Origin: Calvatia gigantea
Lineage: Eukaryota; Basidiomycota; Agaricomycetes; Agaricales; Lycoperdaceae
DNA length: 64,000 nt
Assembly: GCA_025093985.1 (NCBI GenBank)
Contig: JACAAK010000010.1
Span: forward strand, 769,501 to 833,500
Direction of reading: 5' to 3'
The position numbers and the translations under genes were made by a program. Below, piece after piece: positions 23,759 through 35,059 of this stretch (the first letter of the stretch is position 1; every line of letters begins with the position of its first letter). A model generated the notes under the pieces. It saw only the letters and a program-made list of their open reading frames with translations, made no database searches and was not told the origin of the DNA.

Positions 23759-24718
23759 TCACTTGTCCATTGGGAACAATTCGTCATCATCATCCCTCGG
23801 CTTCAATGGACTACTCGACGATGACGCTCCCTGGGCCCCATGTCCATGTCCACCGGGTGTACTCAAACCCGACTGCATATACCTCTCCGCAGCGCCCTTA
23901 ATCAAACCAGGAGGTGTGGGGCTACTCGAAATCGCTCCTGGTGCACTTCCCTTTGCCGCGGCCGAATAGCTCAATTTCGAGAGAACAGATTCGAGACCAG
24001 GGCTAGCACCCACAACTCCACTGTATCCTACGCCGGAGGCAAGATTCGCATTGTTGCCGGTGGGTGCATGGGGTCCGATGGGAGAATTGGTGTTTGTAAC
24101 ATTACGCTGGCCGGGGGTTGGAGTTGTAGTAGTCGGAAGAGGGGGAAGAGGTAACGTTTGTGGTGGTAAAGATGAAGCACCCCATTCTTCCCTCGCTAGC
24201 GTAGCCGGGTTCGCGTTCAAGGTGGGGTTTGCGCCTGTACCTAGACCAGGACCTCTAGTCCCTGCATTGCCCACAATGTTGTCAGTCGAAGAGAACGCTC
24301 CTCCATTATTCACACTAGGAGGCGCCAGGTTCGTAAGCGGGGGCAATGCGTGGATCCTCGAATACCCAGCGGCGAGTCCCTGCGGCAAGCTTTGACCAGG
24401 CGCATGAGTTTGCAACGCCCTGGTGTTCGGAGACAAAAACTGTCCAGTCAGGATCTCTCCTTCTAGTCCATTACTTCCGTTCACAATCCCCTGCCCTCCA
24501 CCGACCCCAAGTCCTCCTGCTCCTGCCCCATTTCCAAGCCCACCTGCGCCCCCAAAACCTAAACCAACGCTCAAACGCTTGTTATCTGCAGTCGGGATGG
24601 GCCGGCCGGGCTGATTATGCGCCTGATGCATCTGCTGTGTCAAATCAAACGGAGACGGAGCAGCACGGTATGACGGGAGTTGCGAATTAGCTGGTCTTCG
24701 TGACCACAATAAATACCG
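23759..24718 (-). pseudogene. C-terminal half of the CCCH zinc-finger gene, separated by hAT relic
   Basis: The frame reads LLWSRRPANSQLPSYRAAPS and continues to SAAAKGSAPGAISSSPTPP, AERYMQSGLSTPGGHGHG and a final RDDDDELFPMDK. It is glycine/proline/serine-rich and probably unstructured. It carries no domain of its own. It lies on the same strand as the CCCH gene at 27669-29331 and makes a sensible end for it. The frame stays open into the hAT end, up to an ATG at 24808, but that part looks non-native. Whether the two halves are still joined by splicing is not known. Confidence 0.6.
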
Positions 24719-27668
24719 CAGTGTCAGGAAAATTATAAGCCTTGTGTTCTTGTGTTTCAAGTTGATTGGACAAGTCCCACCTTGAGTTCCATAACACACC
24801 ACAAGCATATACCTGAGCTATTTGACTCACTTAAGCTGGCAGTTATAAGCCGCTAAGGCCTGCTTAATTATATAAAGCTAGGATATAGAAAATATCTTTG
24901 AGAAGTCCATCGTTTGTTCCTTCACTTCAGGCTTTAACACTTTACCCCTTCTATGTCTATTTGACTACCACTTTTCTCTTTCTACGGATAGCTCATGTGC
25001 TTCAAGCACTTTATGCCACGCTAAGGCAGTGGGCCGCTGCATTTGCAGCGCTTACACTGGTATGGTAGACAGCAGCTGCAAGGCTTGCAGCACCAATAAA
25101 ACCATGGCATTATGCCAATAGCAGCTGCACTTGCAGCATTCGCAAAAATATCCAAAGAAGATAGCAAGGAGAAGAACACTTACTGCATCCTTGCAGCTGG
25201 GAAATAGGGGGAAAAGGATAATGAGCTAGTAATACCACCATTATGTCATTTCAGGAAATACTTCAGAATATAGTTTAAATATGTTGCTGGCTTGAGCAAT
25301 TGCCGCCATATACTATTTCTCTTATAGAGGAGCTGTGTCACTTTATATCGCGCCCTGCTTCTAGCACCAATGTTACTTCACTTGTGTTAAGTGCATGTTC
25401 ATGTGCCCAAGTTTGAAGGCCTGTTTCAAGTCAGAGCATGGGCGAGCATGTTAAAATGCTTTGTCCGCCAACTACAGGAATAACAAAGATTGCTTTAAGG
25501 AAGTTTGACTTTATGGAAGTCGCCGTCTATTATTAAGACTTGAGCGCACCATTTAGCAACTATAATCGAGAAAGAGGATGAGTATAGCACCATACGATGC
25601 AACACGCCAATGAATTCCTTAAGAAATCCTTTAGACCGCTCTTTACAGAGCTTGGTGCCAGAGGAATTCTTGAGTCACCATCTTCAGATGTCGCTGACCT
25701 TGATACCAATGGAAGGATATATGGTAGTACTTTTGACTTCATACTCCTTGATAAATGCTGTGAATAATGGTATACTGTGTGAGATGTAAGCGCTGGGTAT
25801 AAATCCTTTTCTATGCAACAAGTGAGAAATCCTTACAGATTATATGAAGATGATAGCAGGAGCATGTCGCTCTATTCACTTGAGAAGAATATCCTTTATA
25901 GGATCTTGTGAATCACATCATTACAAAGAAAGGAAATAACGACACATCTAGGAATTAGCAGAATAGCTCCCAATGTATAAAGGTTGAGCTTCAGCACTAA
26001 GTCACCAAATTTAATTCTTAGACCTTGCCGCTTTACATTAGGCTTGAGGCAAGAAACTGGAATCCTTCGGGAATGACAAGTAGCTGAACTGCTTTCACAT
26101 TCCAGCATTAGTCTATGACATTTGGGATAAAGATTTGTAGCGCCACATTAGTGTGCAGCCAATCTATATCAAGAAAATCTCATAACGTATGTCCTCAAGT
26201 GTAATACTTTTGAGGCAATTGTTAAAAGGTCACCACCTTTGCAATAAGTCATGCAGAGCTGTTTTAGTTCACTCAATCTCATCATTGTACACGAACTTGT
26301 GATTATAAGCAAGGAGATGAATGGTTGTTGAACATTACGCCTACTAGACTATATCATTTGACATCATCGAACAGAACTTCCCATGATTATGCCTTCTCCA
26401 CTCGTCTTTTACGACTTGTCAAGATATTGCATTATTTCATTGCCACTCTGGATTATTTCATAAGGGAAATTGCATCAGTACCTTTATCCAGAATACTTTA
26501 TATGAATATCCTCGTCCTTGAGCATAATACTTGGACTTGATGGAATTGCTAGTTGCTTATTACGACGCTATTCTATGACTTTTCATCTCATGATGATAAT
26601 TGTCCTCCTTCAAAAGAAGTTATGAGGCTCTAAGATTCATTAGAGAAACCTCTACAGTATAGCTGACAATGGCCAATGTCACAACTGATTATGGAGGAGA
26701 GTTTGTCTAAATGAGAGCAATAGCAAACATTTGTGGCATGAATAACCCACTTAAACCTCCTACTCCCAATGCTTTCGCAACAGTTGATGTAGAGAGACTG
26801 ATCCGCACTACACTTTGAGAGCCAAAAAGCTTTATGGCAATGGGGAAGTCTTACCTGTCTCAGTGATAGTTTAGCATTGACTAGAGCATAACGCGCCAGT
26901 CCAAGCGTTTATAGTGGAAGGCACTTAATTGTGTAAATCAAGGGATAAACCATTAATTTGGTTCTGTACTGTGGGTTTGGCTTCGTGGCGCATCAGTTAA
27001 CATGATGACCACCCAAACATGATTGCTTATTCGAGATGTAACATACCTTGATTGTTTGATCAATGAGAACTTTCAAGTTCAAGCAGCATACAGAAAGGCT
27101 TAACGTTCCATGAACAATCCATATTTGGATGCCTTATTCGATGAGGGAATATACCCTTAAAAGTCATGATTCAGCAACTGGATAGCAGTAACCAGTTTAC
27201 TTGCAAAGAAGAAAGCAAAACCTGCACGAAGCAAGAAGTTGCTATACTTCTTTATCCACCATCTTTTGATGTCGCAGGATATATTCCATTTAACTCCACA
27301 ATCACCTCCTGATTCCTTTCCATTTCCATTCAAGAAATCTCCGCCCACCATATCCTATGTCTTACGCTGACATATTTGCCAATTTAATGCATAATATGCG
27401 CATTCTTTACAGAATATCTACTGCTTTTGACACACCACACTTCTGTGTCGCCACTGATGTGGAACGACTATTGTAGAGGAGTTAAATAAAATGCTGGTTA
27501 ATGATGCATTGCACAAATTGAACCTGTCTAGGAAAGACCGCACTGTTCATTATGCAGGTCACCTACAGGTAGACTATAATGGATTAGGTGTTCAATTTCA
27601 AAGAAGAACTCATTTGGACTCACCAACTAGAGTTGGACAAGCATAAGACTTGCTACGCGTTCACACTA
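24719..27668 (+). mobile_element. Decayed hAT-type DNA transposon(s)
   Basis: An AT-rich 2.95 kb insert between the two halves of the zinc-finger gene. Its ends are weakly inverted: CAGTGTC...AAGCCTTGTG at left and, reading inward, TAGTGTG...AAGTCTTATG at right. On the plus strand two hAT dimerisation-domain traces remain: NAFATVDVERL near 26770-26802 and FCVATDVERLL near 27448-27480 (hAT transposases have SVDVERLFS here). All frames are broken. No clear 8 bp target duplication is left. Two traces suggest nested or duplicated copies. Confidence 0.55.
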
Positions 27669-29331
27669 GCGTCTACCAGAAAAGAGGTAAATGAGGCCGA
27701 GGGCGTACCACGGTGCGTGGGGTGGGCAGGGGGTGAACTTGGCAAGGGTCCGACGGAAGTATCCGACCATATGGATTTGATATCACCGAGTAATGATGGT
27801 GCGGGGACGGAATTAGAATAGCGATGACCCGGGCGGTTTCCAGCAGATGCCGATGAATCCCCTAGTGTGAGGTTCGAAGGGGCACCAGCAGTCAAAGCAG
27901 ATGCGGAAGGTCTAGCGTTGTTTCCACTTCTCGACATCCTCCTATTACGTTCCTCCGGTGTTAGGAGGTCTGTAAGTGAGCCTGGAATGAAATCCTCCAT
28001 GTCCGCATCATTCACAGTGCTGTCGCTCCTCCTCCGGCGCCCGTATCCTTCGTACTCGAGGTCAATTCCATATTCTCCGCGAACGTCTCCATTGAGAAGG
28101 GATGAACGTTGAACGGACGAGGCGACCATCGAAAGTCCACCTTGCGCCGGACTCCTGGAAACGTCAACATCACCCCATCCCCTCCGTCCACCCATCATGG
28201 CAAGTCCACTTCCAAGGCTGGCAGCTACGCCAGGACCAGCATACGAATTATTAATAAACACACTCTGTGCCCCGGGTGCGGAGAAAGGAGAACTGGACAA
28301 GAACCCAGTATTCGTCTGAGGCGATGTGGCCAAATTAACACCATTTAGGTGCGAGGGGCCTCGGGGTGATGTCCCAGGGGTAAATGAGTTATTATTGAGC
28401 CCAGCAGACTGTTGAGATCGACTGGCACTTGGCGGCGAGCCAATAGGACCGAACTCCGAAGGCGTCATTGAAGTGGTCACGCGAGGGTCAGACGTAGCCA
28501 AGGGTACCGGCGAAGGTGTCGATTGAGATTGGCCCTGCCCGTTTTTAGCGATATCAGCAGAAGCATGCACTTCTTGACCTGGTGATTTGCCTTGCGCGGG
28601 GGGAGCAGGAAGCTGGACGCCTTCCATTTCGTCTAAAGCGAAAGACGCAAAGTCCGTATCTTTGAGTGGCGGAGCCGGAGCGGAGGGGGATATGGAAGCC
28701 TTGAGGGGCATATGTGGGCGATTTGCGGCTTGGGCCGCAGAGGTGGACGATAAAAGACGGGTAGGAGCCGTTGAGCCTCCTGCGAGTAGGGTATTGTTTC
28801 GTCCTGTTGCGTGGTTGGGCTGGCCGCCTTGTCCTTCACGCCTTTTCTTTCCCTCTTTTCCACCCTTTTCGTTTCCTCCAGAAGCGGCGGCCGCGGCAGC
28901 TGCTGCCTGTTGCGCAGCTTTTTTGTTCTTCCGGTCCATGGACATGCTCTGGCCAGGAAGGATGTGGGCGAGGGCGCACTTGTGGCCAAACTTGCAGTTG
29001 CCCTTCACAAACCATGCGCAGGGCTCCTTCTGTGCTCCAGGTTCTGCGGAAGCATGGGAGAAGGGGCATGAAGAGCCTGCTGTGCATGCCCCGACCTTGA
29101 AGAACTTACAAGGAACATGCGAGAGGTCCTTGGCTGATAGTAGAAGCAAATTTCAATTATTTGATCAATATCTTTTAAATAAGGCACACCTTTCGTCGAG
29201 GCCGTCGACTGTTTCTGTTTAGAACCAGATTTATCGAGTCGGTCATGTCTGTCGCCGTCCCTATCACGCTCTCTCTCCTTTTCTCTATCACGATCTGTGT
29301 CGGAATGTGATACAGTGTCCGCTGAAGGCAT
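27669..29331 (-). CDS. CCCH zinc-finger protein, N-terminal part
   Basis: Exon 1 (29190-29331) encodes a charged DRDREKERERDRDGDRHD segment. A 56 bp intron (29134-29189) joins in phase to two CCCH fingers: CKFFKVGACTAGSSCPFSH and CAWFVKGNCKFGHKCALAH, both C-x7-C-x5-C-x3-H. After them come a basic alanine-rich stretch (DRKNKKAAQQAAAA) and a long Ser/Pro/Gly-rich region. CCCH pairs of this spacing bind RNA in fungal Lee1-like proteins (family inference). The native frame ends at SFTSFLVDA, where transposon-like sequence starts. A stop follows at 27653-27655. The expected C-terminus lies at 23759-24718. Confidence 0.8.
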
Positions 29332-31939
29332 GTCTAGAACGGAAGTAGAATAATTTTATGAGTTGGTTTTTTGTTTCCTGGAGAGAAACGCCGGGGATAT
29401 AGTGGGCAGATGAGTGAGGATGAGAGAGAGATGGATTGACAAAACTGCTATACCACACGTGTGATTATATAAGCAATCTTCCTGCCTTCCGACACCGAAC
29501 TCTCCATTTCCACATCTAAACGCTTACCTGCCTCTTCACCTGCTCAGGCAGTGCCTGTGGGTCTGACGAACTCAAATAAGCTATACTAGGCAAGTGTCCA
29601 TGTCGGAAAATGGATCGTCACAGCCGTGTTGCGCAACAGGCGCCCGCACTGCGTCATCCGTTCTTGGACTGTTCGGGTTATCTGTCGGGACTATGAAACA
29701 CACAGGCCTTCAACAATCCAAGTAACATAACTACTTCTGACAATCCCACGATATACAAACACACACGAATTCAGGCATAATCAGGTCTCAACCTCGTAGA
29801 ATTCTGCCCCCGGAAGACTGATTCATGCTATATCTATTCTTATCGCAGCACTCCGGGCCCGTTAGCTCTTTCCCTTATGGCCATCTCTCCCGTCATTGGA
29901 AGTTAAGCATGTTCTCCACCCATAGCTGTTATCAACACGCTTCGGTCCATATCTGATCCCGCCTCATTGTAAACCCTGAGACCTTTCGGGCCTTACTCTT
30001 TTGATCCTGAGTTCATTTTGCACTTGCCAGACTTCGAAAGTACACTGGACACTCTGTGGACAAATGTCAATCCCTGCCGAGACATACCAATGACACCTCA
30101 AAAAACTCAAGTAAAACATTCTCAGCCTCCAATACTTAGAGGCTGCTGATGCACCCTGCCAAGGACAGAACTAGCCGGACCCGAGAGCCACAATGCAGGT
30201 TTAACTAGAATCGAAGAGTCTGGACTCCAGGCAGCCATGGCCGCCATCACACAAAATTTGGCGTCGCATCAGTGGTCTCGATTCCATTGTCGCCAGAAGG
30301 CCATTCTTTGTTCGAGTAAGGCGGAAAGTGCTCTAACGTGTTGTGGTTTCAGTGCTTCCTTTTTTTCGCCTCAAGCACAACTCAACATAATGGCAGGGAT
30401 GGCAAGTCCGCCGGTTCCCAACTAGCACGCCGTAGGCCACATTCGCTGTTGCGAGCATGCAAATAGTAGCATCTGGATCTCGCTGCTCGCTGCTCTCCGC
30501 CCTCGTACAGCTCTGAAAGAGTAACAATTCATCGATGAATCCCCGTTTAGAGAATGAACCGACAGTGAGAACTCCCAAACAGTGTGTTGCAAGGCGTGAG
30601 ACTCACTGAAGAGACCAATAGTGGACTCCGAAATGGAAGTTGTAGTCTCCGAGTACTATCGCGGTTTTGTTCTTTTTACTCGGATTCATCTTCAACTTGT
30701 ACCGAATTCTCAAAGCAAGACAAGACCAAGCGGTGACTATGATAGAATTCGGGCTGGAAACACCATAAAATAGTACGGACATAAGTTGCCGAAAAGCCGC
30801 TATCGACTGTCGTCGGCCAAACTCTCAAAACATCCTGACCAAGAACAGTTAAACAACATGTATCGCGGCATTGACGGATGGATCTATCCATCTCTGCGGG
30901 AGGCCTGACTTCGATCAGTCGCAGCGTTACTATAAATAACGAACTATTCCACGATAAAATTTCCCATCGCGGAGGCCTTTGATTCTTGGGAAATAATCTT
31001 GCCGGCTCTCCCATCCACTCAGGAGCGTGTAAATTAATAGAGTTATAGCGGCCCCGGAGGTGAAGATCCTATATAGACAATGGGCGAAGCTTATTCCGCA
31101 GAGAGGACCAGTGAACCTCCAGACCCCAAACCCCCGGACCTCTAATTTCGTCAAAAAGCTGATCTTCCTTGGCAAGATTTCAGAAGTTACGGCACCAGCC
31201 AAGCAAATCCGTCAAACGACGTCCCGTCTTGCCGGGCCTTCATACCGCGTCACTCCCAAAGGCCCTCTCAAAGGACAGGAAAGCATGCAATCGTCACTTG
31301 ATCAAAGCATGCAATGTCCAACGTGCTACGGTCCACCCCTTTCATTGATTAAAGTATACCCACAGTGGGAGTGAGTCTACCGTTTATAACTTGGGTGGCA
31401 GTATATTGTATTGCATGAGTCTCGATGCCTAGCCACACCTCTTGTCCCGTCTTGAACTCCGGCGTTCAATCTCCATAATCCCCGTTTGACTATATGTTCA
31501 GAACAAAACCATCGCGTGTTAGGGGTTGGCAAACGGGAAAAAAATCCGACGGTGGTGTTTCGTAAGATCAGGTCTCTAAAATCTGTTCTGCAAGCCTGTT
31601 GAACCAGCTTGCCAGGACAAAGCAGCCTCAAAGAGAGGGTAATCGAGCCCCCGCACCCCCACGCAAGCCCCACCACTCAGTGAAGAACATCAGCAAGGAT
31701 ACTGTCCAAGAGCCGTCCAATGTCCGTCACACGATTAGACAAAAAGTGCCTCTCTCGTTATCCACTATCTCGTTCCTCCCCTGGCCTTAAGGCATTTCCG
31801 CTTCCATTTTTACTCTGCAAACTTTGATTTCTCGAGCCCACTTTTCGCCGCCAACGCCGCACCCAAAGCCCAAACCAGCCCCTCGGCACGGTTTTTATTC
31901 TCAGCATGGTGCCCTGATTACGATAAGATGGCTTCGCTT
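29332..31939. other. Intergenic, 2.6 kb without a recognised gene
   Basis: Scattered frames of 60-112 codons on both strands show no family motifs. The part after about 31700 is the conserved upstream region shared with the second reductase copy (from about 37870). I found no RNA gene or transposon ends. Confidence 0.35.
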
Positions 31940-31978
31940 ATCAGATAACGGCCGACGAAGACGCACTTTATCTGATAA
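31940..31978 (+). promoter_or_regulatory. Two iron-GATA-type motifs upstream of reductase A
   Basis: ATCAGATAA at 31940-31948 and ATCTGATAA at 31970-31978, with a further CGATAAGATGG at 31921. ATCWGATAA is the extended site used by fungal iron-responsive GATA repressors (Urbs1/SreA/SREP class). They lie about 400 bp before the ATG. Repression under iron sufficiency is inferred. Confidence 0.6.
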
Positions 31979-32375
31979 CGCTAGTGTATCTTAAAATAGG
32001 CTACATTAATGGAGAAAGGAGGGTTCAAATTGGGCAGAGTTGTACCAAGATGTCCAGTGGGTATCCATTATGCACGTCTCGCAATATCGTTTTCTACGTA
32101 TCTCCTTTGGAAACCGTATGGTTGGGAATATTTGGTTAATTTAAAAGCGACTTCGGACAACTCGTGTTCGGTTCGACCTGTCCGAAAGTAAGAATTTTGC
32201 ACTGCAATCGGTCAGGGAAACACCCCGAATCCCTCTGCAAAGCAAAGGGATCTTCCTTCTCGCACGTATATAAACCATGCAAGTGTACAGCGATTTGCTT
32301 CTTCCGAGCCCAGACAGACAGTTGCTCCTCCCTCGGGTTTTTGATTGTCAGCTCGTCCCAACCTACGCCAATATC

Positions 32376-34958
32376 ATGGAAAACCTACAGCCACTGTCTC
32401 CGGCGCCCATGGCCAACCGCCCACCAACGAAGGTTGAGATCACGGTGGGCTCACAAACGGCCGATCCTGACCGTTCCATCCGCATTATCCATGCGAAAAC
32501 CTATCCAGACCAAGTATGGTACTTGCTCGCGAGTTTCATCTTCCTCCTTGCTGTCATCAATTACACTGGCCGCGCGATGGGTTATTATCAAGCGCGGGTG
32601 CAACGTCGACAACTCAGCCAAGCATCAAATGGGTCCTCTGCCCAGGAGCGCCCAACCCGCGGCTCAATCAATTTGTTGCGCCTACCACAAGCTCTGACAG
32701 ATACGTGCCGGGCTTTGTCTTTCCGCTGGACTATACCCATTGGGCGCTCGTACACGTTGAACGTCGCGGACGTGTTCTTGGCGGCGGCGTATATCGCGAT
32801 TTGCTTGACGTGGTCTTTAGTCAATAGTAAGCTCCGGGTCTGGTGTGGGGCCAAGGATAGGAAATGCTTACCTTGTTTGTTCAGCGACCTCAACAAAGGG
32901 TTTTAAATTTGATCCGCATTATTATGCCAATATCGCAGGAAATATCGCAACAATACAATTTCCGCTGGTCGTAGCATTGGGAATGAAGAACAATATCGTT
33001 TCTTGTAATTTTGAATTATTCTTCAATGAAATATTACTGATCGGCTTCAGTTTTGACAGGAGTCAGTTTCGACAAGGTAAACGACATGCTCACTGACGTA
33101 CCGAGATCTCGCTGACCACGCATAAGCTCGTCTACCTGCATGGCGTAACCTCACGCGTTTTGGTGATTCTTGTTTGGCTCCATGCCGGAGGAAGGGTGAG
33201 TTACCAATTTCACCCAGTTGACGCGCGAAGGCTGATATCTATGGATTCAAACAGATTGACCTTGGGTAAGCCGGATTTGCAATATCCTCGAAAAACCATA
33301 CGTTGAATCTCGGATCCTTGAATTACAGACTGGAAGGGAAAGTTGCTATCACAGTCCCAGTTATCCAAGCTGGCGTCCTTGCTGGCGTGGCCCTTACCCT
33401 CCTATCCATCGTGTCCATAAGGCCCGTTCGGGACAAGGCATACGAATTTTTCTTGATTGTGCATCTCGTCCTGGCGGTGTGAGTTAACTTTAAAGTGGAC
33501 TCCGCATTCCAGCAAATTACTGACCTGGAATATAGCATTTGTGTCTTGGCTGGGTACTTCCATGCTGCCAGTCTTGGGTAAATTTTAAACCTTTTTTGCT
33601 CTCCCTTTGGTCGCTAATGCACGTATCTAAGCTTTGGGCATTACATGTGGCCGTCCATCCTCTTGTGGGGTCTAGACCGATTCCTCCGTATCCTTCGAGT
33701 CGTCATCAACACCTTTAGAAAGAAGAAATTAGGATCAGCCACGACAACCGGCTCCGAATCCATTGTCTCCAAAACCCAACTCGAACTGCTTTCAGCATCC
33801 TTCCTCCGACTTACGACCCCAGCACCTCGCCTCTTCGACTGGCGCCCAGGACAAAGCGTTTATCTGACTTTCCCAGGTATCTCAAAAAATCCACTCGAGG
33901 CGCACCCATTCACGATCGCGACGATTTCCGACTCCAAGAATTCGGACTTGAAGTTTTTCATCCGGGTTCGGAACGGCGTCACGAAACACCTGCTTAACTC
34001 TGTCGAGAAGGGAAACAATGTCAAAGTTTTTATTGACGGTCCATATAGCTCCCCACCACAGTTGGTTGGATATGATACAGTACTGTTGATAGCTGGTGGC
34101 TCCGGCATCGCGTTTATATTGCCCTTACTCTTGGATTTGGTTGAGTGAGTTGTTCCCAAGTTCCCGGTTCCCATCGTATGACGCTAACGATGCGCGTTAG
34201 ACGATCGAAGAGACAAGGACCTGCGTGCCGTAGACTCACCTTCACCTGGACAATCCGTAATATTGGTAAGATTCCCTTTCATATGACGTCTCCTCGGTTC
34301 ACGGCTGACATACTGCATTGGAAGACCATGTCACATGGATTCAGTCCGAGCTCCTCAGCGCATTGCAAGATCTCCATCCTGAATTAACACTTGACATCCA
34401 CATCTTTATCACTGGAACTGCTGACGCCTCGGCAGATCCTAGCGCTGGGGTAGAGGAGATCCAGAAGCGTTGGACGATGATACGAATTCTGAAAGCGACC
34501 AGAGCGGGAAGGATAATAGTACTGGCGAGAACCGGGTTGGGAACGAGAAATATGTCGGCAACGGTGCTGGTTCCAAGATTGAGAAAAGCCTCCTAACCCA
34601 CCCCATGCTGAAGATTCATCGAGGCCGCGCAGATTTGGACAAGTTCATCAAAGAAGAGGTGTCACTGGCAAAAGACGTTATGTCGGTAACCGGTGCGTTC
34701 ATGAGCGCGTAGTTTTAAAAATGATCCATAATTGTTGGCGTAGTTTGTGGCACGCACGCCCTCGCCGGCGCAGTTCGCAAGGCAATCCGTTACCCACGCA
34801 TGGTCGACATCCTGAAGGGCGGTCCGACGATTTCGTTGCATGTCGAGGCTTTCGGAAATAATGTGAGTAAAAAATTGTTCATAGTTCACGTACACATTCT
34901 CACTCACGATGACATGCTTCTGTATAGACTTAGACGGCGGCAGAGTACGGTAGAATAA
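32376..34958 (+). CDS. Ferric-chelate reductase-like flavocytochrome, copy A
   Basis: Eleven exons: 32376-32826, 32885-33004, 33051-33076, 33127-33195, 33255-33265, 33329-33478, 33536-33577, 33632-34144, 34201-34265, 34325-34692, 34744 to about 34958. N-terminal membrane segments (VWYLLASFIFLLAVIN; NVADVFLAAAYIAICLTW), paired haem histidines (LVYLHG, WLHAGG, VHLVLAV, GYFHA), FAD site HPFTIAT, NADPH site IAGGSGIAF and a terminal VCGTHAL...YPRMVDILKGGP block. The family reduces extracellular Fe(III)/Cu(II) at the plasma membrane. Exon 5 is only 11 nt. A one-base deletion near 34455 (compared with copy B) shifts frame before the last ~130 residues, so it is damaged or misread there. The final stop is uncertain. 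Confidence 0.8.
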
Positions 34959-35059
34959 AAATTGTTGGATTGTCATGATACGATGATGTCACGATTTAAC
35001 ACTTCCAAATGTAGACACCTCTATTAGGGTTAGGGTCAGCCTACTGAGTCCCTTCTGAT

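Noticed and set aside
24719..24808. ATG at 24808 as true start of a separate gene 23759-24808
   Set aside because: The first ~30 residues lie within the hAT end and look non-native. Real coding character starts at LLWSRRP.
28587..29222. 211-codon plus-strand frame
   Set aside because: Antisense shadow of the CCCH zinc-finger coding region.
29860..29935. Possible 5S rRNA-like stretch (gaagttaagcatg)
   Set aside because: Only a short match to the 5S core. The expected flanking A-box and pairing ends are not present.
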